A stretch of 64,000 nt of DNA from Nocardia cyriacigeorgica GUH-2 (GTDB taxonomy: Bacteria; Actinomycetota; Actinomycetes; Mycobacteriales; Mycobacteriaceae). This document shows, in pieces, positions 19,413 to 27,969 of this stretch (position 1 is the first letter of the stretch; every line of letters starts with the position of its first letter). The position numbers and the translations under genes were made by a program. The notes under the pieces were generated by a model that saw only the letters and a list, made by a program, of their open reading frames with translations, did not search any database and was not told the origin of the DNA. The stretch spans positions 2,294,001 to 2,358,000 of the forward strand of contig NC_016887.1 in assembly GCF_000284035.1 (NCBI RefSeq), read 5' to 3'.

Positions 19413-19924
19413 GTGCTCAGGAACCCATTCTGGACGTCGCCGGTGGTGACCCCGCGGTCTCGCGCCAGCTGTCGGATGCCCTTCGTGCAATCGCCGCGAA
19501 CACGACCGATCCAGCTGTGAAAGATCAGATCGGTGCGGTCCTGGAAGGGAAGCTTGCAGTTCGTGACTTCGTTCGGGCGGAGGCGTTCAATCAGACACTC
19601 GACCGTGTCATGCCCGCCGCCCTGGAGGAGTTCGAGTCGATGCCGGAGGACCAGCGCCAACGGCTGGCCGAGCAAGGCGAGGCCGAACTGGAGCGGTACC
19701 GGGCCGAACTGCGCGAGCCGACGCCACCGGCCGAACCGATGAACCACAGCCAGCGCCCGCAATCCCCCGGACCGCCGGAAGCGGCGTCTACCACCACCGC
19801 CGGCGCCGGCCAGCTGATCCCCGGCACACGCAAACCCAACCGCGACGTCATTGTCACACCCGACGAGCCAGACGAGGACGACCTGTACTTCCAAGAACGT
19901 CGGCAGCGCGGATGGTTGGAATAG
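19409..19924 (+). CDS. Hypothetical protein of ESX-like cassette
   Basis: A 171-aa soluble protein without a recognised domain. The N-terminal 110 residues are helical and charged (EEFESMPEDQRQRLAEQGEAELERY, ends EEFESMPEDQ and EAELERY). They are followed by a Pro/Thr/Ser-rich linker and an acidic C-terminal stretch, VIVTPDEPDEDDLYFQERR. It overlaps the WXG-type gene by 4 nt. The acidic Tyr/Phe-containing tail resembles short linear binding motifs, so a chaperone or cognate-immunity role is possible but unproven. Confidence 0.6.
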   Translation: MSAQEPILDVAGGDPAVSRQLSDALRAIAANTTDPAVKDQIGAVLEGKLAVRDFVRAEAFNQTLDRVMPAALEEFESMPEDQRQRLAEQGEAELERYRAELREPTPPAEPMNHSQRPQSPGPPEAASTTTAGAGQLIPGTRKPNRDVIVTPDEPDEDDLYFQERRQRGWLE

Positions 19925-19938
19925 CTCGCGAGGTGACG

Positions 19939-20493
19939 GTGGCTGTTCGGGCCGACGTCGAACCGACACATCTGTCGATGCATGTAGTCAGCCCGATCCC
20001 ACCTCTGTGTAGCCGGCATGGCGAGGCGGAAGTAGAGCGTCGACACGCGACCATACAGTTCCACCGGCACAACGAGGTTCGCGTCCAGACCACCATCTGG
20101 TCGGTCCTGTGGCAGGGCTGGCGCCGCCTTCGTAGGGTGCCGCCATCGACGACGTCAGAACTCTATGGTGAGTGGCCCCTGTGCCGGCGATGCGTGCGCC
20201 AACGGCGATGGTTGCGTGTGATCAGCGCCGCCCTGGTAGCAGTTGGCCTGGTACCGATGATCGGGTTGTTGCTGGGTGGATACCTGGGGCTCCTGAGCGC
20301 GCCGTTGTCGCCATTCGTGGCGCTGGCGTTCATGCCCGGCTGGTTCCCGGCCCTTCTGATCGCCGCCTACGCCGCGCACGAGCGGGCGACACGATACGTC
20401 CGTGTCCGTCCGATCCGAAGCGACGCGCAGGTGGTTGTGCTGATAGCACACCCCGCGTTCGCGGACGCATTCGAGAATCTGTCCACCACGTGA
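19939..20493 (+). CDS. Cys-motif membrane protein of ESX-like cassette
   Basis: About 184 aa. Same architecture as the gene at 5851: PLCSRHGEAEV near the N-terminus, WPLCRRCVRQRRWLR in front of two membrane helices, and VVVLIAHPAFADAF at the C-terminus. The start GTG 19939 (or 19933) has GCGAGG upstream. It follows the hypothetical gene by 14 nt and completes the cassette. The paired Cys motifs suggest a small zinc-binding or redox element on the cytoplasmic side. No known family name comes to mind. Confidence 0.62.
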   Translation: MAVRADVEPTHLSMHVVSPIPPLCSRHGEAEVERRHATIQFHRHNEVRVQTTIWSVLWQGWRRLRRVPPSTTSELYGEWPLCRRCVRQRRWLRVISAALVAVGLVPMIGLLLGGYLGLLSAPLSPFVALAFMPGWFPALLIAAYAAHERATRYVRVRPIRSDAQVVVLIAHPAFADAFENLSTT

Positions 20494-21081
20494 TCTAGCG
20501 GTGGCTCTATGCGTCAGTCAGTGATTTCGAGGGGCGAGCCGAAGTTGACGGAACCACCAGAGCGCCTGGCCGGAGGAACTGTTCGCCGCACCGCCGATGC
20601 TCGCACTCCGGCGGAATGCGTTCCCATACAACGGGTCAGTGGCCGTTGTATGGTGCAGGGCGGCGGCGGTAGAGCCGGGGGCCTTCGAGGAGCAGCCGTG
20701 GCGCGCCGGTGCAACGCGTCCACGACCCGGATCGAACATGCCTGAGCCGCAGTCGCACAGGCCCGCCATATGCCGGCCCAGCGCGGTTACGTGGCCGTTT
20801 CCGCCACGGTTTCGGGGATACGGCCAGCTTGCGCAGCTCGGTGCCGTGTTCGACCAGGCCGAGACCAATGTCTCGAGTGCCGTCCGTAGTTGCCGGCCGT
20901 TGTGGCGCAGCAGTTCGGCGAGCAGACCATCACGATCGCCGATGTGATGGATGGCCCGGCATTGGTCATCTCGCCCCGCGCCGCGACGGGACGGACCAGC
21001 ACGGCCGTGAATCCACCTTCCGCACGCAGCGCTGCCGCCGCGTAGAGAATTGCCCTCTCGGGGCCATGTGTAGCGCGTGCA
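20494..21081. other. Degraded region without a convincing gene
   Basis: About 590 bases. On the minus strand, coding-like text appears in alternating frames, for example DRDGLLAELLRHNGRQLRTALETL at about 20850-20950 in one frame and a different stretch upstream in another. This looks like a frameshifted relic of unknown identity. No RNA gene is seen. Confidence 0.3.
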
Positions 21082-21351
21082 TGAATACATCGAGCGGCAT
21101 CGCTGGCGATCAGCGCGGGGGCGAATATCAAGGTGGTTCAGCGGATGCTGGGCCACGAGACGGCCACGCTGACGCTGGACCTGGGGCACCTGTTCCCGGA
21201 CAATCTCGACGCTGTGGCGTCGGGTCGGACGCGGGCGCCAGGACTACTGCGGACTGATTGCGGACTGCGCGAGATGACAAGAGGGCAAACGACGGCAAAA
21301 ATACCGCCTGACCTGGTGCCGAGTGTGGGACTCGAACCCACACGTCCGTGA
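21082..21351 (+). pseudogene. Tyrosine recombinase (integrase) C-terminal relic
   Basis: The plus-strand frame reads AASLAISAGANIKVVQRMLGH, then TATLTLDLGHLFPDNLDAVA, then LRTDCGLRE. That is the C-terminal end of an actinophage-type or ICE tyrosine recombinase. The usual text is LDLYGHLFPDDLD; here the codon for the catalytic Tyr is absent while the frame is kept. There is a TGA just upstream of the box II region (about 21085), and the N-terminal two thirds are gone. The fragment abuts the 3' end of tRNA-Leu, the classic attachment position. Confidence 0.75.
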
Positions 21352-21400
21352 GGACAACGGTTTTTGAGACCGTCGCGTCTGCCAGTTCCGCCAACTCGGC
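21317..21400 (-). tRNA. tRNA-Leu, anticodon CAA
   Basis: Reading the complement from 21400: acceptor GCCGAGT pairs with ACTCGGC at the 3' end, followed by discriminator A and an encoded CCA (21314-21316). The anticodon arm is ACGGT-CTCAAAA-ACCGT, giving CAA. A long variable arm (TGTCCTCACGGACG) and the T-loop GGTTCGAGTCC fit a class II tRNA-Leu. The length is 84 nt without CCA. Confidence 0.95.
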
Positions 21401-21621
21401 GCACCGGAGGGAAAGCATAGCGGGTGGGTGGGGATTTCGGCGAACCGGCTGCCCTCGTTGTGACCTGGGTGAGGTTTGCGCTGGGTATATGCGTTCTATG
21501 CCGAAGTGAAAGGTACTCTTTACATCACTCGATGGCGTGGCGGTGGCTCTTCGGCCGGATTGGTCCGGCGGTGGCCGCGGTCGAGCGTCGGGGCTCGAGC
21601 ATCGAACCAGAGGGGTCTTCT

Positions 21622-22236
21622 ATGAGCACTACTGCGGGCGCGGACGCCAAGGCCGGCGCCGGGGCCAAGCGCGTCGTCGTCGCCGAGGACGAGGCCTTGA
21701 TTCGCATGGATCTGGTGGAGATGCTCACCGAAGAGGGCTATCAGGTGGTCGGTGAGGCCGGCGATGGGCAGCAGGCGGTGGATCTGGCGGTGGAGCATCG
21801 CCCGGATCTGGTGATCATGGACGTGAAGATGCCGCGCCGCGACGGGATCGACGCGGCCGCCGAGATCGCCTCGAAACGTGTTGCGCCGGTGGTGATCCTG
21901 ACCGCGTTCAGTCAGCGCGATCTGGTCGAGCGGGCCCGCGACGCGGGGGCGATGGCCTACCTGGTGAAGCCGTTCACGAAGTCGGATCTGGTGCCCGCGA
22001 TCGAGCTGGCGGCGAGCCGGTTCCATGAGATCACCGCGCTGGAGGGTGAGGTCGCGAGCCTGTCGGAGCGGCTGGAGACGCGCAAGCTGGTCGAGCGCGC
22101 CAAGGGCGTGCTGATGCAGACCCAGGGGCTGTCGGAGCCGCAGGCCTTCAAGTGGATTCAGCGCACCGCGATGGATCGCCGCACCACCATGAAGGCGGTC
22201 GCGGAAGTGGTGCTGGAGAACCTCACGCCGCAGTGA
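21622..22236 (+). CDS. pdtaR: ANTAR-domain response regulator PdtaR
   Basis: A 204-aa regulator with an N-terminal receiver (VVVAEDEALIRMDLVEML; phosphoacceptor Asp in VIMDVKMPRRDG; Lys in YLVKPFTK) and a C-terminal ANTAR RNA-binding domain. The ANTAR motif is ETRKLVERAKGVLMQTQGLSE, then AFKWIQRTAMDRR. It is orthologous by sequence and position to M. tuberculosis Rv1626, which antiterminates transcription when phosphorylated by the PdtaS kinase. The start ATG at 21622 has AGAGGGG upstream. The gene opens the conserved block that continues with polA. Confidence 0.95.
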   Translation: MSTTAGADAKAGAGAKRVVVAEDEALIRMDLVEMLTEEGYQVVGEAGDGQQAVDLAVEHRPDLVIMDVKMPRRDGIDAAAEIASKRVAPVVILTAFSQRDLVERARDAGAMAYLVKPFTKSDLVPAIELAASRFHEITALEGEVASLSERLETRKLVERAKGVLMQTQGLSEPQAFKWIQRTAMDRRTTMKAVAEVVLENLTPQ

Positions 22237-22428
22237 TCGGGTTCCGCGGCGGCACTCACAGTGCGTTTTACGTCGAGGAAACATAAACGCGAAAAAGAAT
22301 TCGACACGATGTCATCTGCATGATCCGAATGTGATGCGGATCTAACGTGCCGACGCTATGTTTCTGCGCAGGCTGAGTGGTCGGCCTCCTCGGTTGGCCG
22401 GGGGAGCACAGGAACGCAGAGGTGAATC

Positions 22429-23661
22429 GTGCTTAGTTCGACGTGGCGAAACCGTACGGTGCGAGTGCTGGGGGTCGGCGCGGCCGCAGCCCTGGTGCTG
22501 ACCGGATGCAGCGACAAATCGACGGGGGATTCGGAGGCCACCGGGACCGACACCGGGGGCCTGTCCATTCAGCCGGTGATGCAGATCGACGCTCAGGGCA
22601 AGGAAGTGCCCTCGGCCGATACCGCGACCGCCGCCGACCCCGCCGGTGACGGTTCGGCGACCTGCCCGGCGGGCACCTCCATCGCTATGGCGGGCGCGCT
22701 GACCGGGCCGAACGCGGCACTGGGCATCAATATCGTCAACGGCGCGAAGCTGGCCATCGAGCAACACAACAAGGCGAATCCGGGCTGCCAGATCGTGCTG
22801 AAGCAGTTCGACACCGAGGGCAACCCGCAGAAGGCGACGCAGGTCATCCCGCAGATCGTCAACGACCCCACGATCATCGGCCTGGTCGGCCCGGCCTTCT
22901 CCGGCGAGACCAAGGCCACCGGCCAGATCCTCAGCGACGCCGGTCTGGTGGCGGTGTCGTCGTCGGCGACCAACGCCTCGCTCACCCAGAACGGCTGGCG
23001 CAGCTTCTTCCGCGGCTTGGCCAACGACGACGTGCAGGGCCCGTCGGTGGCCAACTACATGATCAACACCGCCGGCTACAAGAAGGTGTGCGTCGTCCAG
23101 GACAACACCGACTACGGCACCGGCCTGGCCGCCAGCGTCACCGCCGCGCTGGGCCCGGTGGCCGATCCGGCCTGCGCGGCCGGCATCAAGGAAGGCGACA
23201 AGGACTTCTCCGCCACCGTCACCAAGATCGCGGCCGTGCAGCCGGACGCCATCTTCTACTCCGGCTACTACGCCGAGGCCGCACCGCTGGCCCAGCAGTT
23301 GAAGTCCGGCGGCGTGGACGCGACCTTCGTCTCCGCCGATGGCAGCAACGATCCGCAGTTCGTCTCCCAGGCCGGCAGCTCGGCCAAGGGCGCGGTGCTG
23401 TCGTGCCCGTGCGGCCCGGCGCCGAAGGAATTCACCACCGAGTACGAGGCACTCAACGGCCAGGCCCCCGGCGTCTACTCGGTGGAGGCCTACGACTTGG
23501 CCACCATCCTGGCCAAGGGCATCGACTCCGGCAAGATCACCCGGCCCGACCTGCTGGAATTCGTGCGCACCTATGACGGCGCCGGCCTGGCCCGTCAGTA
23601 CAAGTGGAACCCCGACGGCGAGCTGTCCAACGCGCTGATCTGGGTGTACGAGGTCAAGTAG
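22429..23661 (+). CDS. livK: Branched-chain amino acid ABC transporter, substrate-binding lipoprotein
   Basis: A 410-aa secreted binding protein. It has an N-terminal signal peptide with lipobox LVLTGCS (Cys at about residue 25), so it is anchored to the membrane. A low-complexity linker follows, then a periplasmic-binding fold type I domain (IAMAGALTGPNAALGINIVNGAKLAIEQH, ends IAMAGALTGPN and AKLAIEQH). Clear similarity to Leu/Ile/Val and amide-binding proteins. It opens a five-gene liv operon. The exact ligand is not determined. An AT-richer stretch at 22256-22310 probably contains the operon promoter. Confidence 0.92.
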   Translation: MLSSTWRNRTVRVLGVGAAAALVLTGCSDKSTGDSEATGTDTGGLSIQPVMQIDAQGKEVPSADTATAADPAGDGSATCPAGTSIAMAGALTGPNAALGINIVNGAKLAIEQHNKANPGCQIVLKQFDTEGNPQKATQVIPQIVNDPTIIGLVGPAFSGETKATGQILSDAGLVAVSSSATNASLTQNGWRSFFRGLANDDVQGPSVANYMINTAGYKKVCVVQDNTDYGTGLAASVTAALGPVADPACAAGIKEGDKDFSATVTKIAAVQPDAIFYSGYYAEAAPLAQQLKSGGVDATFVSADGSNDPQFVSQAGSSAKGAVLSCPCGPAPKEFTTEYEALNGQAPGVYSVEAYDLATILAKGIDSGKITRPDLLEFVRTYDGAGLARQYKWNPDGELSNALIWVYEVK

Positions 23662-23677
23662 CGGGAGCGGCACCGGC

Positions 23678-23713
23678 GCGTACCCACGACCCTGCCGGAG
23701 GGTCGGGGTACGC
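23678..23713 (+). terminator. Hairpin between livK and livH
   Basis: A strong stem of about 15 bp with one bulged base (GCGTACCC-A-CGACCCT paired with AGGGTCGGGGTACGC), located 17 nt after the binding-protein stop and within the operon. It probably reduces transcription or protects the upstream mRNA, making more binding protein than permease. Confidence 0.6.
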
Positions 23714-23754
23714 GCCGATCCATCAGGGGCGACAGCGATGAGGGCTTGGCAGGG

Positions 23755-24792
23755 ATGACTCCTAGCGTGTATGTCGGCGCGTTACCGCTTGCCGACGGTT
23801 CGATCGACTTCAACTACGAGGGGGTGATCGATCAATTCTGGCGGCTGACCGTCGACGGGCTGTCCTACGGCGCGATCTACGCCCTGGTGGCGGTGGGCTA
23901 CACGCTGGTGTACGGCGTGCTGCGGCTGATCAACTTCGCCCATTCGGAAGTGTTCATGCTCGGTATGTTCGGGCAGTACGTCGGATTGATGCTGCTGGGG
24001 TTCTCGCCCAGCGGTGATGTGTACTCCCAGGGCGTCATCCTGACCGTCACCTATCTGGGCCTGGCGATGCTGTTCGGTATGGCGGTCTCGGGCGCGGCGG
24101 CGGTCGGATTGGAGCGGGTGGCGTATCGGCCGCTGCGCCGCCGCGGCGCCAAACCGCTGATCTTCTTGATCACCGCGATCGGAATGTCGTTCGTACTGCA
24201 GGAATTCGTGCACTTCATCCTGCCGAAGCTGTGGCCGGACCTAGGTGGCACCAATGCCCAGCAACCGATCATCCTGGTCGAGCCGACGGTGCAGTTCAGC
24301 TTCGGTGGCGCCGACGTCACCAATGTGACCATCGTGATCGTGGTGGCCGCGGTGGTGCTGGCGGCGGCGGCCGAGATGCTGATCAACCGCACCAAGTTCG
24401 GCCGCGGTATCCGGGCGGTGGCCCAGGATCCCGACACCGCGACGCTGATGGGCGTCTCGCGGGAACGGGTCATCATGCTGACCTTCCTCATCGGCGGTGT
24501 GCTGGCCGGTGCGGCGGCGCTGTTGTACGCGTTGAAAATTCCCAACGGCATCATCTACTCCGGCGGCTTCGTGCTCGGCATCAAGGCGTTCAGCGCGGCG
24601 GTGCTCGGCGGTATCGGCAATCTGCGCGGCGCGCTGCTGGGCGGGCTGCTGCTCGGGCTGGCCGAGAACTACGGGCAGATCCTGTTCGGCACCGAATGGC
24701 GCGATGTGGTGGCGTTCGTGGTGCTGGTGCTGGTGCTGATGTTCCGGCCGACGGGCATCCTCGGTGAAAGTCTCGGGAGGGCCCGCGCATGA
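23755..24792 (+). CDS. livH: Branched-chain amino acid ABC transporter permease LivH
   Basis: A 345-aa inner-membrane permease with about eight to nine helices. LivH family text: GLSYGAIYALVAVGYTLVYG, LINFAHSEVFMLG, and FLIGGVLAGAAALLYALK. It partners the LivM-type permease, whose ATG overlaps its stop (ATGA). I chose the ATG at 23755; a TTG at 23746 would add three residues. Confidence 0.92.
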   Translation: MTPSVYVGALPLADGSIDFNYEGVIDQFWRLTVDGLSYGAIYALVAVGYTLVYGVLRLINFAHSEVFMLGMFGQYVGLMLLGFSPSGDVYSQGVILTVTYLGLAMLFGMAVSGAAAVGLERVAYRPLRRRGAKPLIFLITAIGMSFVLQEFVHFILPKLWPDLGGTNAQQPIILVEPTVQFSFGGADVTNVTIVIVVAAVVLAAAAEMLINRTKFGRGIRAVAQDPDTATLMGVSRERVIMLTFLIGGVLAGAAALLYALKIPNGIIYSGGFVLGIKAFSAAVLGGIGNLRGALLGGLLLGLAENYGQILFGTEWRDVVAFVVLVLVLMFRPTGILGESLGRARA

Positions 24793-26216
24793 GTGAGAAG
24801 ACCACGCCGATCGAAGCGCCGAAGCCACCGCCGCGGCCCATGCACGGTGTCGGCGACGCGCTGCGCGGCTGGTGGGAAGGCCTGAGCCGGCCCGCGCAGT
24901 GGGCGGTCGGGGTTCCGGCGATCGTCGCGCTGGCGCTGCTTCCGCTGTTCCCGCCGCCGCTGCTGGACACCCCCGGCACCAGTTTCGGCGGCGTGATGGC
25001 CCAGTTCGCGATGTACGCGCTGATCGCCATCGGACTCAATGTGGTGGTCGGCCAGGCGGGGCTGCTCGACCTCGGCTATGTCGGTTTCTACGCCGTCGGC
25101 GCCTATACCGTCGGCCTGCTGACCAGCCCGAACAGCCCGTGGAACCAGACCGACGGCGGCTGGCTCGACTCCGACTGGGCCTGGCTGGCCTGCGTGCCGC
25201 TGGCGATCGCGGTGACTGCGGTATCGGGCCTGATTCTCGGCTCGCCCACGCTGCGGTTGCGCGGCGATTACTTGGCCATCGTCACCCTCGGGTTCGGTGA
25301 GATCGTGCGGCTGCTCGCCGACAATCTCGGCGATCTGACCAATGGCAGCCTGGGCCTGTCCGGTATCGCCTACCCGCGCGTCGGCGAATCCGAGGAGCGC
25401 CCGACCGGGGTGTTCTCGGCGGGCAATGTCGGCGACAGCGACAGCGCGAATCTGCTCGACCGCGCCAACTCCGGTACCTGGTGGTACTGGCTGGGCATGA
25501 TCTTCGTGATTCTGGTGCTGCTCATCGTCGGCAACCTGGAACGCAGCCGGGTAGGCCGGGCCTGGGTCGCCATCCGCGAGGACGAGGACGCCGCCGAGAT
25601 CATGGGCGTGCCCGCGTTCAAATTCAAGCTGTGGGCCTTCATGATCGGCGCCGCCGTCGGCGGGCTCTCCGGTGCGCTGTACGCCGGCCAGGTGCAGTTC
25701 ATCAACCCGACCGGGTTCAACATCATCAATTCGATGCTGTTCCTGTGCGCGGTGGTGATCGGCGGTCAGGGCAATAAACTCGGCGTCATCGTCGGGGCGT
25801 TCCTCATCGTGTACCTGCCCAACCGGTTGATGTCGGTGCAGCTGGTCACCGACGAAACCGCCGGCTACATCCAGCTCGGTGTGCTCGCGGCGGTCTTCGC
25901 CGGGGCGGCGGTGGCGTGGAAGCTGTGGCTGCACGATCGCGGCGCCTGGGTGCGCAGACTGTTCGTCACCGCCACGGTGGTGCTCGGGGTGTACTGGCTG
26001 ATCCTGCTCGGCAGCGTGCTGCTGTTCCGGCCGCAGGGCGCGCAGACCCTCGGCGACCTCAAGTACCTGTATTTCGGCATCGCGCTGGTGGTGATGATGA
26101 TCCTGCGGCCACAGGGCCTGTTCCCGGTGCGGCAGAAATTGCTGGCCTACGGCAGGCAGATCTATCTCGCGGTGCGCAGACCGCTGTCCGGCGAGCTGGT
26201 GGGAGCGAAGCGATGA
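24789..26216 (+). CDS. livM: Branched-chain amino acid ABC transporter permease LivM
   Basis: A 475-aa permease with about ten membrane segments. Family landmarks are IGLNVVVGQAGLLDLGYVGFYAVGAY (ends IGLNVVVGQAGLL and VGAY), LRLRGDYLAIVTLGFGEIVR, and GRAWVAIREDEDAAEIMGV, the cytoplasmic coupling helix. It is longer than the E. coli protein because of an N-terminal cytoplasmic extension and an extra C-terminal helix pair (VTATVVLGVYWLILLG). It overlaps both neighbouring genes by 4 nt. Confidence 0.92.
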   Translation: MSEKTTPIEAPKPPPRPMHGVGDALRGWWEGLSRPAQWAVGVPAIVALALLPLFPPPLLDTPGTSFGGVMAQFAMYALIAIGLNVVVGQAGLLDLGYVGFYAVGAYTVGLLTSPNSPWNQTDGGWLDSDWAWLACVPLAIAVTAVSGLILGSPTLRLRGDYLAIVTLGFGEIVRLLADNLGDLTNGSLGLSGIAYPRVGESEERPTGVFSAGNVGDSDSANLLDRANSGTWWYWLGMIFVILVLLIVGNLERSRVGRAWVAIREDEDAAEIMGVPAFKFKLWAFMIGAAVGGLSGALYAGQVQFINPTGFNIINSMLFLCAVVIGGQGNKLGVIVGAFLIVYLPNRLMSVQLVTDETAGYIQLGVLAAVFAGAAVAWKLWLHDRGAWVRRLFVTATVVLGVYWLILLGSVLLFRPQGAQTLGDLKYLYFGIALVVMMILRPQGLFPVRQKLLAYGRQIYLAVRRPLSGELVGAKR

Positions 26217-27181
26217 CCGGGCCGGGCGCGGGTGACGCGCTGTTCGACAACGAGGACATGGCGGCCGGGTATGCCCCGGAACCGGAGGTGGAATCGGCGG
26301 GCACCGTCGACGTCGAGGCCGTCGATCCGGCCCTGGCGGATGCGGCCGCGGTCGCCGAGGTGGTCGCCCCGCATCGCGAGATCGAGACCGAGGTCGGCGC
26401 GCCGCTGCTGCGCACCGAGGGGTTGACGGTGAAGTTCGGTGGCCTGACCGCCCTGGACGCGGTGAGCTTCGAGATCCGCCGCGGTGAGATCCTCGGATTG
26501 ATCGGCCCCAATGGTGCAGGCAAGACCACCTGCTTCAACGCCATCACCGGCGTGTACCGCCCGTCGGCGGGCACGGTCTATTTCGACGGCAAACCGCTGA
26601 CCAAGACCAAACGCAACGCCATCACCCGGCTCGGCATCGCCCGCACCTTCCAGAACGTGCGGTTGTTCGGGGAGATGACAGCGCTGGAGAACGTGGTGGT
26701 CGGCACCGACGCCCGGCACAAGACCTCGGTGCCGGGCGCGATCTTCCGCACCGCCCGGCATCGGCGCGAGGAACGCGACGCCATCGAACGCGGCATGGCA
26801 TTGCTCGAGTTCGTCGGTATCGCACCGCGCGCGGTGGAGAAGGCCCGCAACCTCTCCTACGGCGATCAGCGGCGTCTGGAGATCGCTCGTGCGCTGGCCA
26901 CCGAACCGAAACTGCTGTGCCTGGACGAGCCGGCCGCCGGGTTCAATCCGAGCGAGAAATCGGCGTTGATGGATCTGATCCGCAAGATCCGTGACGACGG
27001 GTTCACGGTGCTGCTGATCGAGCACGATATGCGGCTGGTGATGGGGGTGACCGACCGGATCGTGGTGCTCGAATTCGGCCGCAAGATCGCCGACGGCCTG
27101 CCCGCCGATATCCGGGCCGATCCGGCGGTGATCGCCGCCTACCTCGGGGTGCCCGACGACGAGGACGGACAGGACGCATGA
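26213..27181 (+). CDS. livG: Branched-chain amino acid ABC transporter ATPase LivG
   Basis: A 322-aa ATP-binding subunit. It has an unusual acidic, Ala/Val-rich N-terminal extension of about 65 residues before the ABC domain (LLRTEGLTVKFGGLTALDAV). Walker A is [12 protein letters not shown], the Q-loop is GIARTFQNVRLF, the signature is LSYGDQRRLEIARAL, and Walker B is LLCLDEPAAGFNP. The C-terminal end DPAVIAAYLG is typical of LivG. The extension is absent from E. coli LivG. Start ATG at 26213 overlaps livM. Confidence 0.93.
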   Translation: MTGPGAGDALFDNEDMAAGYAPEPEVESAGTVDVEAVDPALADAAAVAEVVAPHREIETEVGAPLLRTEGLTVKFGGLTALDAVSFEIRRGEILGLIGPNGAGKTTCFNAITGVYRPSAGTVYFDGKPLTKTKRNAITRLGIARTFQNVRLFGEMTALENVVVGTDARHKTSVPGAIFRTARHRREERDAIERGMALLEFVGIAPRAVEKARNLSYGDQRRLEIARALATEPKLLCLDEPAAGFNPSEKSALMDLIRKIRDDGFTVLLIEHDMRLVMGVTDRIVVLEFGRKIADGLPADIRADPAVIAAYLGVPDDEDGQDA

Positions 27182-27909
27182 GCACAGCCGAACCGATGCT
27201 CGAAGTCGACGAGATCTACGTCAACTACGGCAGAATCCAAGCGCTGCACGGTATCTCGCTGCGGGTGGCCGAAGGGGAGTTGGTCACCCTGCTCGGCGCC
27301 AACGGTGCGGGCAAGACCACCACCATGCGGGCGCTGTCGGGGCTGCTGCCGCTGACCAAGGGCCGCATCGTGTTCGAAGGCCGCGACATCAGCCGGATGA
27401 AGGCCCATGAACGCGTCGTCGCCGGATTGATCCAGGCACCGGAAGGCCGCGGCATCTTCCCCGGCATGTCGGTGCAGGAAAACCTCGACATGGGTTGCTA
27501 TGCACGGCCTTTCAAACAGAAGACCGAGTACGCCGCCACCTTGGACCGGGTGTTCGACCTGTTCCCGCGGCTGCAAGAACGACGCAAACAGGTCGGCGGC
27601 ACCCTCTCCGGTGGTGAACAGCAGATGCTGGCCATCGGCCGATCGCTGATGGCGCGCCCGCGGCTGCTGCTGCTCGACGAACCGTCGATGGGGTTGGCGC
27701 CCATGGTGATCCAGCAGATCTTCCGCATCATCAGCGAGATCAACCAGCAGGGCACCACGGTCCTGCTGGTCGAGCAGAACGCCAGGCAGGCACTCAAACG
27801 CAGCGACCGCGGCTACATCCTGGAGACCGGTGCGGTGACCAAAACCGGCACCGGGGCCGACCTGCTCGTCGACCCCGCGGTGAAGTCGGCGTACCTGGGC
27901 GTGGGGTGA
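27178..27909 (+). CDS. livF: Branched-chain amino acid ABC transporter ATPase LivF
   Basis: 243 aa, the usual LivF length. Walker A is [14 protein letters not shown], the signature LSGGEQQMLAIGRSLM, and Walker B LLLLDEPSMGLAP. It ends with the family hallmark VKSAYLG. It is coupled to livG by ATGA and closes the operon. The polA promoter starts 30 nt after its stop. Confidence 0.94.
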   Translation: MSTAEPMLEVDEIYVNYGRIQALHGISLRVAEGELVTLLGANGAGKTTTMRALSGLLPLTKGRIVFEGRDISRMKAHERVVAGLIQAPEGRGIFPGMSVQENLDMGCYARPFKQKTEYAATLDRVFDLFPRLQERRKQVGGTLSGGEQQMLAIGRSLMARPRLLLLDEPSMGLAPMVIQQIFRIISEINQQGTTVLLVEQNARQALKRSDRGYILETGAVTKTGTGADLLVDPAVKSAYLGVG

Positions 27910-27939
27910 GCGCTCGCGCCCGGGTGTCGGCCGTTCGAC

Positions 27940-27969
27940 TTGTCGGTGGCTGTCCCTAGACTCTGGGGG
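27940..27969 (+). promoter_or_regulatory. polA promoter of the LexA-independent DNA-damage class
   Basis: TTGTCGGTG (27940-27948), an 8-nt spacer and TAGACT (27957-27962). This exactly matches the RecA-NDp/PafBC consensus TTGTCRGTG-N8-TAnnnT known from mycobacteria. The predicted transcript start falls at or next to the GTG start codon (27970), so the message is probably leaderless. Confidence 0.8.

Noticed and set aside
20787..21131. A 114-aa minus-strand ORF beginning inside the integrase relic
   Set aside because: It starts opposite the recombinase fragment and its text switches frames; treated as part of a degraded region.
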